Part shown: positions 1-12,002 of the stretch, in pieces
Layout of the letters: each line of letters starts with the position of its first letter
How positions within the stretch are numbered: the stretch's first letter is position 1
Made by a program: the position numbers and the translations under genes
Assembly: GCA_047495785.1 (NCBI GenBank)
Contig: JBLDXI010000009.1
Location: 1,612,001-1,676,000 of the forward strand
Origin: Lepidodermella squamata
Taxonomy: Eukaryota > Gastrotricha
Direction of reading: 5' to 3'
Length of the DNA: 64,000 nucleotides
The notes under the pieces: generated by a model
Database searches by the model: none
Seen by the model: only the letters and a program-made list of their open reading frames with translations
What the model was told of the DNA's origin: nothing

Positions 1-432
1 GCACGGACAGGTGCCGTAGCGGCAGTCGTCGAGGTGGGCCTGTAGTTCGCGGAACAGCCCGATCCACTGGCAGCCGCGCGCTTCGTTCGAGCATTTCACT
101 TTGAGTGATTCGATCTCGGACTGAAACGCTTTGTCGACGAAGACGCGATCGCGCTCGACCTTGACCTGGTCGATCGGACAACGCGGAGCCACACGCAGTA
201 GTTCGGGTAGACAACTTGAGCAAACCCGATGGCCGCACTCATCGAATTGAACCGGGTATCGCAGGACGTTGCTGCATACCGGGCAAAGGTAGCGACGATC
301 TAAACCGCCGATAAAATTCACGCCGGCTACATCGGCATTTCTGAAAAGTTTTAATAGGAACGTTAGAATCAGGAAAGCAACAATCGGTAAAGCCAGTAAT
401 TGGCTCAATGCTAGAGCTAAAACCAAGTTCAT
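1..432 (-). CDS. TRAF-like RING/zinc-finger E3 ligase, partial (continues off the left edge)
   Basis: The visible 144 residues hold a C3HC4 RING (CPVC, then CGHRVC, SSC and CPID) about 48 residues in, followed by a region with KCSNEARGCQW and HLDDC. That matches the first TRAF-type zinc finger of TNF-receptor-associated factors, adaptor ubiquitin ligases that act below cell-surface receptors. The TRAF/MATH domain would lie outside the window. The only in-frame ATG, at 430-432, gives a strongly hydrophobic first 30 residues, unusual for a cytosolic TRAF. Alternatively that stretch is an 83-nt intron starting GTTTTAG and ending TTTTCAG just before the RING exon, with the real start further upstream. 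Family assignment is firm, subtype unknown, start uncertain. Confidence 0.75.
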   Translation of the reverse strand, partial: MNLVLALALSQLLALPIVAFLILTFLLKLFRNADVAGVNFIGGLDRRYLCPVCSNVLRYPVQFDECGHRVCSSCLPELLRVAPRCPIDQVKVERDRVFVDKAFQSEIESLKVKCSNEARGCQWIGLFRELQAHLDDCRYGTCPC

Positions 433-1655
433 CTCTTTTGATAAAGTGCGGTTTGGATGTCCTCTTTTTGCATAATACAGAGGTCATGAAAAAGGTCTTT
501 CAGGTGCGCAATCCATTCACGTACAGTTTGGCACTTCGGTGTAATTTTTTATGAAAAGGCAGTAGAAAAAACAAACTTTGACTTGCTGGCTCCGCTGATT
601 GAAGAAACCTGTGAATGGCCTGACGTTCCTGAGTAAGGTCGCGAGGAAACGTAAGCTCCTCCTCCTCCACTCGCTCCCATATCATAAGACGGCATTTTTA
701 TTGGTGCAGTGTTTTGTTAAATGTTGCGACAATATCGAGAATAATTTTTTTGTTAATTTGTGGAATCGTTTGACGATAAAATGATTACATTCTCGCTCCA
801 AGGTAATAACCTAAAGAAACAGGAATTTGTTCAATGTAACAAATCAAAACAGGTTTTCGTTAATGCCAAGCTAGAAAAACAGGTGGGGTGGGTAAAAAAA
901 TTTTCATGACTGCATGATGCAAAAATTATTCCGTGTGCCCTTCGAACCCAGGTGTGAGGCTTTGTCTTAGTACCGTTGTGGTGTGTTGCCTAGAATTAAA
1001 CAAAAGAAGCGTTTGCGCTCGGAGCAGCGCCGCTTCGATTTTGCGAGAAAAATTGTATGATGGACATCCCTTGCCTCCACCGCCGTTGTTCCCTCCTGCG
1101 TTTTTTCTCAGCTGCGACTGAATAAGTAATGCGGCGATGAACAAACGGCGCAAAAAAACTGCGACAGCGAAACAACGATTAAATTGATCTGAGCAGTCAA
1201 ACGAATGCAAACGCGCATATTTAATTACACGAGTTCGATTGACAGAAAGATTTCGTTTTTCGTCATTTCGTCTGCCCTTACGAATGTTTTATTCTCCTCA
1301 AAGTTCGATCCAGCCAAGCCAAACTATCAATCGGTTTCTGCTCGCATGATTTATTCAAGTATCTGAACAACCGCACGTCTGGGCGTATATAAATCAGCGA
1401 ATAGGCATTAAGGTGTATTTTCATAAATAATATCAAGGTAGAAAACAATTACAAGCGTGTCTGAATCACTTGGCACACTGACTTCAGTTAAAACGTAAAT
1501 CACTCACTATGAGCAACAATATTATGCATTTTTATCACAGATTTCAATTAACAATTTTAATGAGTTTGCGTATAAAATTTCAATATTATCACACTATCTA
1601 CCGTATAAAAAGGATCACACTGGAATGGCACTAGGTAATGTATCATCGTTAGAGT
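433..1655. other. Intergenic, no gene recognised
   Basis: This 1.2-kb stretch lies upstream of the TRAF-like gene and downstream of the WD40 gene. It has only short open frames without family resemblance. AT-rich tracts are present, and a promoter for the TRAF-like gene may lie here, but I see no element I can name. Confidence 0.5.
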
Positions 1656-3391
1656 TCAGACGTCGACGTTCAGTCCAAGTAAGAACGAGTCAGTTACAAC
1701 AGCGAATCGGTTTCCGTGAGCCTTCGCGCCCGGATGACGCGTCGTGGCGTAAACGCCGCCAGGTAAATCACGGATCAAGGCCGAAACATTCAGGGACGAA
1801 CGATCGATACAGGCAGCTAAATTGTCGCTTGAGCCTGCAACCAATATGTACTGCTGGCCGAGCCAAGAAACGCAATAAGCCTGAAATTTAAAACAGTCCG
1901 ATTTTAGTATTTCGTTAGAAAAATTATACTTCCTTGTCCCCTTAATAGTTTTAGTGTTCTCTTGGGTTTTTCTTTAAGAATTTTAGAAGCACGCTTAGGA
2001 ATGTCGTTTTTACATCGGGAAGTGTAAAATAATCCTAAATGATCAATTCGAACAAGAAAAAGCTATTCCATATTCAGATTCGTATTTCGAATATTTGCTA
2101 ATTATCGAATATTGAATATTCCTACATGCGCACTATCTGGAACCACTTTTGAGCTGCTAAAGAGGCATATCAGTGTGAAAATAGCAAAATAAATTGAAAT
2201 AAAAATTCCTCCTTAAATTTTTTACCATACCGCATTATAAATCACTTAATTTTCAGTAAATTGAATTACCTGTGTCTTAGCTTTCACAGGCATTACGACT
2301 GTTTTGATGAGTTTTAGGCTGGAATAGTCCCAGATTTGAACGACTTCCTCAGAACGCCAGCTGCCAGTTATCAGATGATTATGATCCGGATCAAGATCCA
2401 ACGCATCTCCGCAGATATGCGGACCAAACAGCGAGCGAATGGCTTTCGACTCACGAGTGTCCCAGAATTGAACGGTATTATCCCAACCGCCCGTGTAGAA
2501 CACGTGAGGATCGATCGGGTGAAACTGGCACGCGAAAACCTTGGATCGATGACCGTCCATCACATTCAGTTCAACACTAGGTGCGAAAGTTGCCACCTTC
2601 TGCTTGGTAACCATATCGTAGAGATTGATCTCAGGCGTTCCGCCAACCGTGAGCAGCCTGCTGCCAGATATGAACGGATCGACGGCGATGTTCAACGTTT
2701 CGCGACCTTCAGCCAGCGTTGCCAAGGCGCGACCGCTCGAAGTGTGCCAGATTTTGACATGGCCTGACGTGTAGCCGGCTACGACGATGTTCGGCGCGGC
2801 TGGGCTCGATAGATATCGCACGCAGGTCGCACCCTGCGCCGGCAGGTTCGCCGTTTCATCCGCCAACGTATACAGATGATTGACATCAGGGCTTAAGACG
2901 TCATAAATTCGAATCGAGCCGTTCGTCAGACCAACCGCAATGTGGCTACCGTCGTGGTTGTACTGGCAACACAGGGCAATTGAGCCGCAGTTACTGTTAA
3001 AATAAGGCGTTAATTTTTTGAGATTAGTCGAAATCTGGCTGGGTTTAATCATGATAAATTACTTTGTGAAATTAAGCGAGATTGAACCGAAAGAGTCGTA
3101 GCCAGCAAATCCCTTGGCACTTGCGGCTTTTGCCTGTTGAGCGGAAATATCCATGCGAGACGGCCGCCGACCGGCGCTGAGCAGGGAATTGACTGAATTG
3201 TTAGATTTTCGAACTGATGCCGGTGAAAGCGTGTGCCCGGTGCCTTCAAAATGCTTATGCGACAGCGCTGTGACCAACTCATCGGCCTCGCCTTCTGACG
3301 GCGAGCTTGGAGGTGACAGGTGCTCTTCTTTGTCCTCAGCTGCATTGTAAAAATCAAACTGCCCTGCTTGAGCTGGTTTCTGATGGTCCAT
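1656..3391 (-). CDS. WD40-repeat protein, about 440 aa, three exons, one possibly a 24-nt intron
   Basis: Exons are 3391-3063, 3038-2270 and 1880-1656; together they make 441 codons. The first exon gives an acidic, Ser/Pro-rich N terminus starting MDHQKPAQ. An AG acceptor (ATCCGTAAG) three bases before that ATG fits trans-splicing. The middle exon has WD40 blades with typical ends (VKIWHTSSG, VQFWDTRES, VQIWDYSS). The last exon, starting AYCVSWLG, supplies the closing blade. Beta-propellers of this kind are protein-binding scaffolds; I could not assign an orthologue. An in-frame TAA at 3058-3060 would end the first exon's frame. It lies within a 24-nt segment with GT-AG ends, whose removal restores one frame. 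An assembly error or two separate proteins is the alternative. Confidence 0.75.
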
Positions 3392-3875
3392 TCTCTTACG
3401 GATATAAAAAACGGCGCCTATCACGAGAAAAAATTGCAACCTAGATTCCCCCGTCACGTAGTATACTTTTTTGCTTTCAAGCATTCACCGACTCATTTTT
3501 CATGAATGTGTATAGAGATACCGTCATTAAACCACAAAAACTGAATAGGCAGCAGTAACTCAACCACAGGATATCTGGAATATTACACTTTGAGCTGTCG
3601 TCATCACATCACGTGCGTGTAGCGCGCACGGTGCACAAAAATATGTTTACCACGGGTTGCACAGCAGTGACTCAATATATGCTCATCCATCACATGAAGA
3701 GATAAAGCAAGAAAATTTATGTCTCATCTAAATAATAGCTTTCACGGGCAAAAGAATATAATCCTTGCAAAAAATTCTATTCAGCCTTCAAAAAAGAAGT
3801 ACTCAGTACCTTGAATACACGGAATATCTTACTATAATTCAGCGGCAGACTTCAACAAAGCATCGTTTTTTTTCT
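3392..3875. other. Intergenic between WD40 gene and SARS1
   Basis: About 480 bases, AT-rich. It probably holds the 3' end of the seryl-tRNA synthetase transcript and the upstream region of the WD40 gene. No further gene or repeat is recognised. Confidence 0.5.
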
Positions 3876-5496
3876 TCAAGGAGCTGGCTTCGGCGCCGGC
3901 TTAACGAAGGGAATGAATTCGCGATACTTCGGCGGCATGAACGGCCGCAGAGCCTCAGGGACGTTGATGCCAGTTTCGGTCTGGTGCGACTCCAAAACGG
4001 CGCAGATGACTCGAGTGGCGGCGCACATGGTCGCGTTCAGCATGTGCACGAAATCGCCGGTCACAGCCGGGTCCGTGGTCGCCTTGCCGCCGGCAGTCGC
4101 CGTCGCGTCCGGCGCGTTCTGGCCGAAGCGGACGCGCAGAGAACGCGCCTGGTAGTCGGTGCAGTTCGAGCACGACGCCAACTCGCGGAAGGTGCCCGAG
4201 CCGGGGAACCACGCCTCAATGTCGTACTTCATCGCGGCGGCGTTGTTCAGCTCACCCGAGACAATGCTGATGACCCGGTAGCTGAGGCCGAGCTTCTGGT
4301 ACATGGTCTCAGCGTTGTTGACCATGAGGTCTAGCATCGGCCAAGACTCGGTCGGCGCAGTGATCGCGAACTGCTCGACCTTTTCGAACTGGTGCACGCG
4401 GAAGATGCCACGGGTGTCGCGACCATGCGATCCCGCTTCGAGGCGGAAACACGCAGACAGACCAGCGTACTTGTACGGCAGCGTTTCAGCCGCCAGCCAC
4501 TCGTCGCGGTGGAGAGCGGCGATCGGCTGCTCCGAGGTGGCGATCAAATACCGCTCCTCGGCGCAGTCATCGCCATTCGCGGCTCCGGTAGTCGAAGCCG
4601 CGCGGCCTCCGGAAACGTGGTACAACTCCTCGTCGAACTGGCTCAGTTGAGCGACCTCAGACATGATTTCTTTCCGCATAAAAAATGGAGTGTACAGAGG
4701 TGTGAAATCCTTTTCGGCCAACAAATGCAGGGCCATGTCGAGGAGAGCCTGCTGCATGAAGACTAGCGGACCTATCAACAACAAAAATCGATGAATCACT
4801 CATTTAACTAAAAAACTGGGACAAACCTTTGAGGTAAAAACCGCGAGAACCAGCAACATTAGCACCTCGTTTGCCATCGTAACCGTCGACCATTTCAACC
4901 AAATCAATGTGGCTGTAAGCCGCACGCTTCGTAATATCTCCATGAGTACGTTCAATACGGTTGTTGTCTTCGTTGTCCGAAATCGGGACGTTCGGGTGCA
5001 ACAAATTGCCGATTTCGACCAGAATCGAATCGCGCGTTTTTTCCGCCTCGTTCGCCTTCACTCGAGCCTTTTCAGTGTCCTGGTCGATGAGGGTGCTGAG
5101 CGCTTTTAATTGAGCGACGGTCAGCTCGGCCAGCTTTTCAGGGGCGAAAAGTGGGGGAGGGGTGCCACCAGTGTGTTTTTCGGCCAGAAAGTTCAAGTTC
5201 TCCATAGCCGTCGAGAGGACTCCGTTGACAACGTCGTGGTCAGCCGCGTCGGCGGTTTGTTGGATGGCTTGACCAGCGGCGCGATCTTTCTTCATTCGCT
5301 CGCCAATAGCTTTCGAAACGGCATTTTTCGCGCGGTTCAGCTGGTCGCCTTGAAACTTGAGTTTGCGCCACAGGCGGTCCTGTTCGATGACTCGGTCAAC
5401 GGCGGTTCCGTCACGGTAACGCTTCTTCTCAGACTCGCGGACAATCTCGGGGTTTCCACCCTTCTCCTCGCGGAACAAGTCGATGCTCAACACCAT
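3876..5496 (-). CDS. SARS1: Cytosolic seryl-tRNA synthetase
   Basis: Charges tRNA-Ser with serine. Two exons (5496-4827 and 4771-3876) give 521 residues, close to the about 514 of human SARS1. The N-terminal part starts [19 protein letters not shown] and is the long helical hairpin arm that grips the tRNA. The class II core follows: motif 1 around [10 protein letters not shown], the motif 2 region with [11 protein letters not shown] and [20 protein letters not shown], and the motif 3 region around [19 protein letters not shown], where a Gly-Leu-Arg-type end is not cleanly visible. The 55-nt intron splits the Gly of the FYLKGPLVF stretch. The C terminus ends in a KPAPKPAP tail. A Gly/Asp insert near residue 310 (DCAEE region) and an Ala/Thr-rich insert lie between motifs. 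Orthology is secure. Confidence 0.95.
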
Positions 5497-5830
5497 TTCA
5501 CTCGCTTAAAATTTGTAATAAGAATAATCTAAAATATTACAAAATATTTTAAATGCACACTTTTTAGATCTTTTTTAAACACAAATAAAAAAACACGATT
5601 TTCTATAACGGCCTTTGTCGACTGAGACAACAAATAAGTAGTAGATCGTTGATCAGAAAGTTTCATGAGAGGACACCGAAAACAAAAACTAACAAATTGT
5701 AAGAGAAAATAAGTAAGCACGACGCGGGAGCTTTATCTGAAGACCAAAGCGATTTTCTTGACTGTAGCAAGGTATTGCTTAGTTATCCGTTTTGAATAAT
5801 ACTGAACGCATGCATAGGAAGTTTGATCAA
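5497..5830. other. Intergenic, AT-rich
   Basis: A 334-base gap holding the 3' flank of the BACURD gene and the 5' flank of SARS1. Nothing else is recognised. Confidence 0.4.
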
Positions 5831-7000
5831 TTAGGCCCTGCGCTGACTACGCAAGCGGGCGTCGACTCTGGCAACTTGTTGAACAAGATCTTGTGTATTG
5901 TTATCGAGATCGTCATCGGACGCTGTTCCGCCTCCTGCCCCGGTCGAGGAAGAAGGTACAGGCACTGTATTCGTTCCCCCTTAAAGAAAAAATTATTAAT
6001 TGAAAATAACATTAACCCAACCAAGAAAATACCTGATAGTCTCCAAAATCTGTGGTGGTGAAAAGAACATCATTTTAAAAGTGTCATTGCAAAGCTTTAA
6101 TAAGAAATACCTGTTCAACGTCTCAGGGTCCAGAGGTCTGCGTTGACCACCGGGCTCGTACAACAAAATATGAAGAACTTCCTTGTAGATGCTTGCTTCA
6201 GGGAAGTCAATTTTGGTATTTTTCTTATCTTGGCCATAAACAATGAAAGAGCAACATATTTCGGCACGTTTACTGCCATCGCCATAGAACAGCCAGCAGC
6301 AAATTTCATTGGCACATGCGGGGTCTTTGACAAACTGAATCCGGTGATGAAAATTGAGCGCTAATCGGTCGAATAATTCAATATTTCGCAGGAAGTTGTC
6401 GTCTGAATTCGGGGTATACGAGTATTTGTTATTATGTCTGTTACACAGAAGCTTTATCACGGGCTAAACATGACAAAAAACTGAATGAAGAGTCACCCAA
6501 ATATTGAAAGACTCGGTTACCTTTTTCGTGCTTTGTAATATAAGTTCTGATTCACTTGCGCTGGTCACTAAAGGAATATAGCAAATGATTCCAGCCGGAG
6601 TTGCGGGGTCAAGTGCTTGCTCAAGTTGTTCGACTAGCTCTTGGATGCAATAATACCGTGCCTCAGTCAGCAATTCTCGAAGCTCAGTCTTGTCCTCAGG
6701 CAACGGCACGGAGCCGTCACGCAAAAAGTTCAATACTGAGCCGAAATGCTTCCCACTCCGGTCGATTACTACATACCCATCTCCATCCGTTTCAACATCG
6801 ATCATTCCGCTGAACATGCCTTTGAACATGGTATCTTGTTTGGTCAACGTATCGATCGTCGTCATAAATAAGCGACCGCCGACGTTTAGTTTTACGTATT
6901 TCGAGCCCCGAAAAGTGGCAGCACTTGTTGACGACATTCTCGTTGCCAGCGGATTGACGGTACTGATTTGAACATGCTTTGATAATTCCGAATCAGACAT
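5831..7000 (-). CDS. BACURD-type BTB/KCTD adaptor (KCTD10/KCTD13/TNFAIP1 family)
   Basis: A substrate adaptor for cullin-3 ubiquitin ligase; BACURD proteins target small GTPases such as RhoA. Exons 7000-6521, 6463-6111, 6049-6033 and 5979-5831 sum to 333 codons (332 aa). The T1/BTB domain starts at about residue 33 ([15 protein letters not shown]) and runs through [10 protein letters not shown] and [11 protein letters not shown]. The C-terminal BACURD domain includes [25 protein letters not shown] and [12 protein letters not shown]. The third exon is only 17 nt, yet it keeps frame between phase-2 and phase-1 neighbours, so it looks like a true microexon. The tail is Ser/Gly/Asp-rich and ends in a short helix ([19 protein letters not shown]). 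No single vertebrate paralogue is favoured. Confidence 0.9.
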
Positions 7001-7136
7001 AACAATAAAGATCCTAAATGAAATTCAAAATCACGCCATTAGAAAACTAGTCATTTTACCGAATTCCCATTGTGAATTAAGAAAATGTCATTTCAGTGGG
7101 CTAAAAAGAGTAATGAGAAACGAAATATAAAATTCT

Positions 7137-8251
7137 CTAATCACGAAGATTGATAAAATCTGGCCGGGTTTTTTTACTCGAATGACGTTCAGCAGCGTGC
7201 CGTGTTCGCATATGAAAGTTTGCCAGAGCTGGCGAACTCAAGCGCTGATCGCACAAACAGCACCGACATACACCAGCAAAATGAGGAAAAATAGAACCTT
7301 TCAGCAATATCTTCCGTTCAGTCGCGACTCCGTCGATATTCTCACTAAGAGATCTTCTCACTTTACCACGTAATTCAGACAATGAAAATAGCCGCTTTAG
7401 AGAATGATGTTTTTTGTTGTGGGCGACATACAGTCGAAAACTGGATGTGTATAAATTGCAACTCTTGCAGGCGAAAGACTGAAAAATCACGTCGGCATCA
7501 GAGCGTTTGGTTTGCTTAGTTGTGAATTCATCGATTTTACCATCCTTCCCCGTATCATTACTTCGAAGAAAACGCTCGATTTGTGAGAACACATTTTGTT
7601 CTGCATCCGCTGGTGAAGACGTATTGGGAATGTTGAATGAAGCACATTCGTCCATGGAAAAATCTTGCAAATCAACGTCCTCACGGTTATTGGCACAAGG
7701 CAGGCTGAGATGGCGACATATTAGGTCACTGATGTCTGCTAACGTCCATTCCTCTGCATTTGTTAAGCGCCGATGAGCCGCGTTGAAATGATTCACAATT
7801 TCGTCCTTCGATACAAGCCAAGAATCACAAAGCGTACACCTAATGCCAACATTGGCAGCAGGTAAATTGAGAAGGGAGAAATTTGTATCAGAAGAAATAT
7901 AACATTTGTGATTAGATATCAACCGTTGGCTGCTAAACACTTTTGTGCAGAAGCCACAGACAATGCTAGCAAAAGCTTTCTTCTCTGCCGACTCAGGTTT
8001 TTCGACTAAGCCATGCTCGCGCAAGCAATGCTCACGAATCTCATACTTCCTCAGTACTTTGGCACAATGCTCACATTTGTGCAATTTTCGAACCTTGCCA
8101 GACGCTAAAACATAATCAGCAGATAGATGAACAAGAAATTTTACAAATAACTTCACAAACCTGTAGTCAACTTGGAATCAATAGGCTGATTATCATGAAT
8201 TTCGCGGATTGATGCAGCTTCGTCACGTTCAGTATATTGCAGGTCCTCCAT
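7137..8251 (-). CDS. C2H2 zinc-finger protein, 352 aa
   Basis: Two exons (8251-8161 and 8104-7137) give 353 codons, starting MEDLQYTERDEAAS. The 56-nt intron ends at GTTTTAG. Cys-x2-Cys...His pairs are seen at CEHCAKVLRKYEIREHC, CGFCTKVF, CTLCDSWLV...HFNAAH, CKSCNLYT...HNKKHH and CCLCDQRL...HMRTRH. The fingers are widely spaced with poor TGEKP-type linkers, unlike tandem DNA-binding arrays, so binding to nucleic acid is plausible but the role is unknown. The short zinc-finger gene just upstream on the same strand may be a relative or operon partner. Confidence 0.75.
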
Positions 8252-8428
8252 CACAATTTTAAAATGGAGCTATATCAAATAAAAGGAGCGTCAGCAAACA
8301 TCAGCCTTTTTCATATTCTATCGATAATTCAGCGAGGTATCAAAATCGTAGATCATATAAGTAATTACTTTCTCAAACAAGAAAACGACTTCTACATTGT
8401 AAAATAAGCTTACATTGAAAACAGCTAA

Positions 8429-8788
8429 TTAAACACAAAACCGTTTATGACGACGAGCCACCGCAATACAGGAAAATGATTTTTTGCATTTAACACATGT
8501 AGAACGCGTTTGCAGAACGATGCGACGATATCGCATAGACAAAGTGGATTGAACAGGAGGGCAATTGTAATGATACTTGATCAAATGATCACTGAATGTC
8601 TGCCGATTATCAAATTCCTCCCGGCATGTAGCACAGGAATAACTCTGCTTCGGGAGGCCTGCATCGCGTCCGACTGACTCTTCTTGAGTTAAGTTGGAAG
8701 GAAAAGGGCGATCGCTCTCAATCGCACTCAAGTTTTCCGACTCGTTTTCACCAGAGCTGTTGCAGTTATCGCCAGGGGAATCCCTCAT
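8429..8788 (-). CDS. Small C2H2 zinc-finger protein, 119 aa
   Basis: A single open frame from ATG at 8788. After a Ser/Glu/Asn-rich disordered half it has two C2H2-like fingers: CATCREEFDNRQTFSDHLIK followed by HYNC, and CVKCKKSFSCIAVARRHKRF ending in Cys. It lies 180 bases upstream of the larger zinc-finger gene on the same strand. It could be a separate gene or a 5' exon group of that gene; the intact start and stop favour a separate gene. Function unknown. Confidence 0.6.
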   Translation of the reverse strand: MRDSPGDNCNSSGENESENLSAIESDRPFPSNLTQEESVGRDAGLPKQSYSCATCREEFDNRQTFSDHLIKYHYNCPPVQSTLSMRYRRIVLQTRSTCVKCKKSFSCIAVARRHKRFCV

Positions 8789-10674
8789 AGCAGAGCTCTA
8801 CCTGTTGCCTTCAAATGAAGCAAACGAAAGTTGGATAGACCGGCAAAAAGAAGCAAGAGTCAAACCCCGAAACTCAAAAAAAACTCGCAAACATTGCAAA
8901 TGATGACGGTATTATTTCATTTTGCGAGAGTATTTCAGTAATCAAAAAATTACTATGTCATTTCACTAGAAAATGCTTAAAATATATATTAAAATAAGTT
9001 GTGTTAAACATACGAGAAAAACATAGAAGCGAAATGGCGCGCAAAATTCAAAATCCCAGCAACCCAAAAAGAGCCGCCGGGATCACGTAGGAGAATGTAG
9101 GGGTTCGGCTCAAAATTTAGAATTGCATCGATTGCCGTATGTCGCTGACGCGCCTATACTCATTCAAGTCGACATTCTGAGTGTTGATAATGCTGATCTT
9201 CGTTCTGTTTCTCAAATTGGCTGAATAAGACACGCCGTGTGAATAGAAAGGTCTTTACTCAAGCCAGAAAGGATTTGACAATGTGGACTGTTCAAGCACA
9301 TTTGACCGTTAACAAGTGAAAAGTGGGGTTTGGCGAATTTTTCCTGCTATATCCAGCAAATCGAAAAAGTGCGTTGACTAGAAGAAGAATGATTCTTGGA
9401 TTCTAAGAAGCTCCGAATGAGTTTTTCGAGGATTTGAAATTGTCAAATTTCCAACCTCTAGGAGTCTCCATCCTCGTTTAAATACGGAAAAATCTTATCA
9501 ACTATCGTTGACGTCAAGTACCTTATCTAGCGAGATTCCTCCCCTCAGATTACCACTGAAGAATTTCGACTGGGGATAATAAAATTTCGGGCCATTTTCG
9601 AGATTCAAAACGCCAGGATCATTTTTTGGTCAAGTCAAGAACTAACCGCAGTTCGTCAAGTCCGGAATTATATTGTAATTGCGAGCCGGATTATTAATAT
9701 CAATTAAGCTATCAATAGTAACCAAACAGGTCACGGTAATAGACCGTTTAACTGATGGAATAAAAACTTAAATTGTTAGGTGCTTGTTTCGAAATATTTC
9801 ACTGCTAAACTTTGAAGCCCATTTTCTATTTTCTCCCAAATCCTGAAATATATCAACTTGTTTTTGATACCGTTGGTATCGTTTGACATATCGTAAACCA
9901 AATAGAAATAAAGTTTTCCTGGCAGAAAATAAAGCGTTTTGTCATGCGGTGGCCCAAATGTTGATTTCTCATGATACGTCTGGTCCCACCGTAAAATATT
10001 ACAATTTCACGGTGAATCTGCGTGATAAACTTACTAGCTGCTTAGAATGATTTTACTTTTGGAAAAAGCACAAATTTAGCGGGACAATCATGGTCTATTT
10101 TTCGCAAAAGACATGCTAATTTGGACAAGGGACTGGGCTTTTTTTGCTAAGTTATGACCTATCACCGTTCTCGAGGTATTTATATTTTTTCTGGCCATGG
10201 GATGTGACCTTATATCTCTCGTTATAAATTTTGTATCCCTTTTCCATGTTTTCTTTGTTTGCGCTACTTTTATGGGACACACTGTACATACATTTTATTT
10301 TTACACCTTCCTTCAAAAGGTAAAAGGAGGTTTGACTTGGCACAAGAATGCACGTTATATCCTCATACAGTAAAATTGTCAGTTAGGTTTATTACACTTT
10401 GATCAATTTGTATTACAAGTTGATAAAAGATAAATCATGCAACAATTATGTTGTTGTTTTTTGTCGATTTTTTTCTGCCTGCTCTTCGAGAGAATAAAAT
10501 ACACGTTCCCGAGTCAAATAATCGAATAGGTATTTTGCGCGGGTTTTGCCTACACTTCATTTTATAAAACTAGCGTTAACAGTTGACATAATGCAGCAAA
10601 AAGCGGGCATCGACATTTTATTAGCTTCCTCGGCTCATCGCAAATAATTTCTTTAGTGGCTTGTAAGAGAGTTT
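8789..10674. other. Intergenic with a possible degraded DNA-transposon end
   Basis: About 1.9 kb without a supported gene. On the minus strand at roughly 10262-10282 there is a motif reading TACAGTGTGTCCCATAAAAG. It resembles the terminal inverted repeat of mariner/IS630-type transposons with a TA at the outer end. I found neither the opposite end nor a transposase frame, so at most this is a relic. Confidence 0.3.
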
Positions 10675-11446
10675 TCAATTCCATGAAGGAACGGTGGCTG
10701 TTGGTTGATATTGAGGCAACTGGGCTTTCAGATGAGAATTGGAGTAAATTCCAGATTCGTCTTTCCAGGTATTTCTTCCATATCTACGATGATTATCCCA
10801 GTCAGTAAATTGAGAGTGGCAGCGTTTCCATGCTGTAGAAAAGTCACTATGAACGCACGTCCCAGACTTGGTTTGCGGTGGAATCATTGGTAACCGCCAT
10901 TTATAATCCGCTTGTTGAGTCGTTTCCAAATGCATTTTGTTACGTAGAAGATCAGGCTTCGGTAGCACACCAGAGTTTTCATTTATTATCGCTTTGACTC
11001 CCAGGGCTTCCAAAGATCTTTGGAGGGAAAGGTTTTCGTTTGTCAGATTCTTCATTCCTAGCATCGGCTCAGCAAGTGTCCTCTCTGTGTAATCTCTCTT
11101 CGCATTGAGAGCACCGTTAGTCATTTCATCGTAAGTTGTGGGTGGAAAGCTCTGAATTTTTTAACAACATAATAATAAGAAAAACTGTTGGTTAGTTAAT
11201 GTATGCAACTAACCCCGTCAGTTACGGTTGCCATTCTGTTGTAAGTTGATTTCGTCAGATTGCGATGGTCACCCTTGCTAATGTCGTAATCCTTTGGCTC
11301 CTGCTCTCTAGCCAAGTGCCTAAACAATATTTACATAACACATGCAACTAACATCTCTATTTATATGGTTACCATGTTCCCGTTTTCACTGCACGACTAT
11401 AGTTGGCCACGTCTGCTCTTAAGGAAAGTGCACCGGTTCGTTCCAT
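10675..11446 (-). CDS. CFAP95: Cilia- and flagella-associated protein 95 (C9orf135 family)
   Basis: CFAP95 is a microtubule inner protein of axonemal doublets. Exons 11446-11373, 11319-11214 and 11151-10675 give 219 codons; the human protein is of similar length (about 229 aa). Family-typical segments are the start MERTGALSLRADVANYSRAV, the stretch EPKDYDISKGDHRNLTKSTY, and near the C terminus CHSQFTDWDNHRRYGRNTW followed by KDESGIYSNS. An AG (CTGTATAG) two bases before the ATG suggests trans-splicing and supports this start. Exons are joined by 45-60 nt introns. Confidence 0.85.
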
Positions 11447-12002
11447 TCCTATACAGCGTAGCGTAAAATCTAAGGGAGTCAAATTGAAAAATACACAAAT
11501 AGAATTAAAACGCATATATTCCATTAGACAATCATCATTTTGATGAACAGCATAGTTTATCAATAGCATCATTTATCCCTCTGATACGTTTTGCGAACAA
11601 TAGACTTGCACGTTCGTTCAGACAAAACAGACTGTTTGTAGGTGGTTATTATGAAATTTAGGCAACTTGAATTTGGGCTTAGCATAGGCGTGATATGGCT
11701 TAATTAAGTGATGGTATGCGACATGATGGATCTAATGCTTAGCAGTGCACTGGGTGCTTGGCGGTCTAAAACGACTTCAGCTTAGAATCCAAATAAATGT
11801 CGCCATGGAGACATACATATATAATTGCAAATCATTGATAAAATTAATTTATATCGTAAATCCTACTAAAATAATATTTAGTGTGAAGTTGTAATTTTGT
11901 AAACGTTGCCATGAAATGCATGCATACCTTACGGGTAACGTACCGAAGTCACGTCGTTGGTTCTTTCGGTTATATTCTTTGCCATCATCCTTTGCCTTAG
12001 AG
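11447..12002. promoter_or_regulatory. Divergent intergenic between CFAP95 and the coiled-coil gene
   Basis: A 556-base gap between head-to-head genes, so it may serve as a shared bidirectional promoter. No named motif is claimed. The bases just before the plus-strand ATG (TTTGCCTTAG) look like a splice acceptor. Confidence 0.4.

Noticed and set aside
940-965. tRNA-like TTCGAACC motif
   Set aside because: No T-stem partner, anticodon arm or acceptor stem can be formed around it on either strand.
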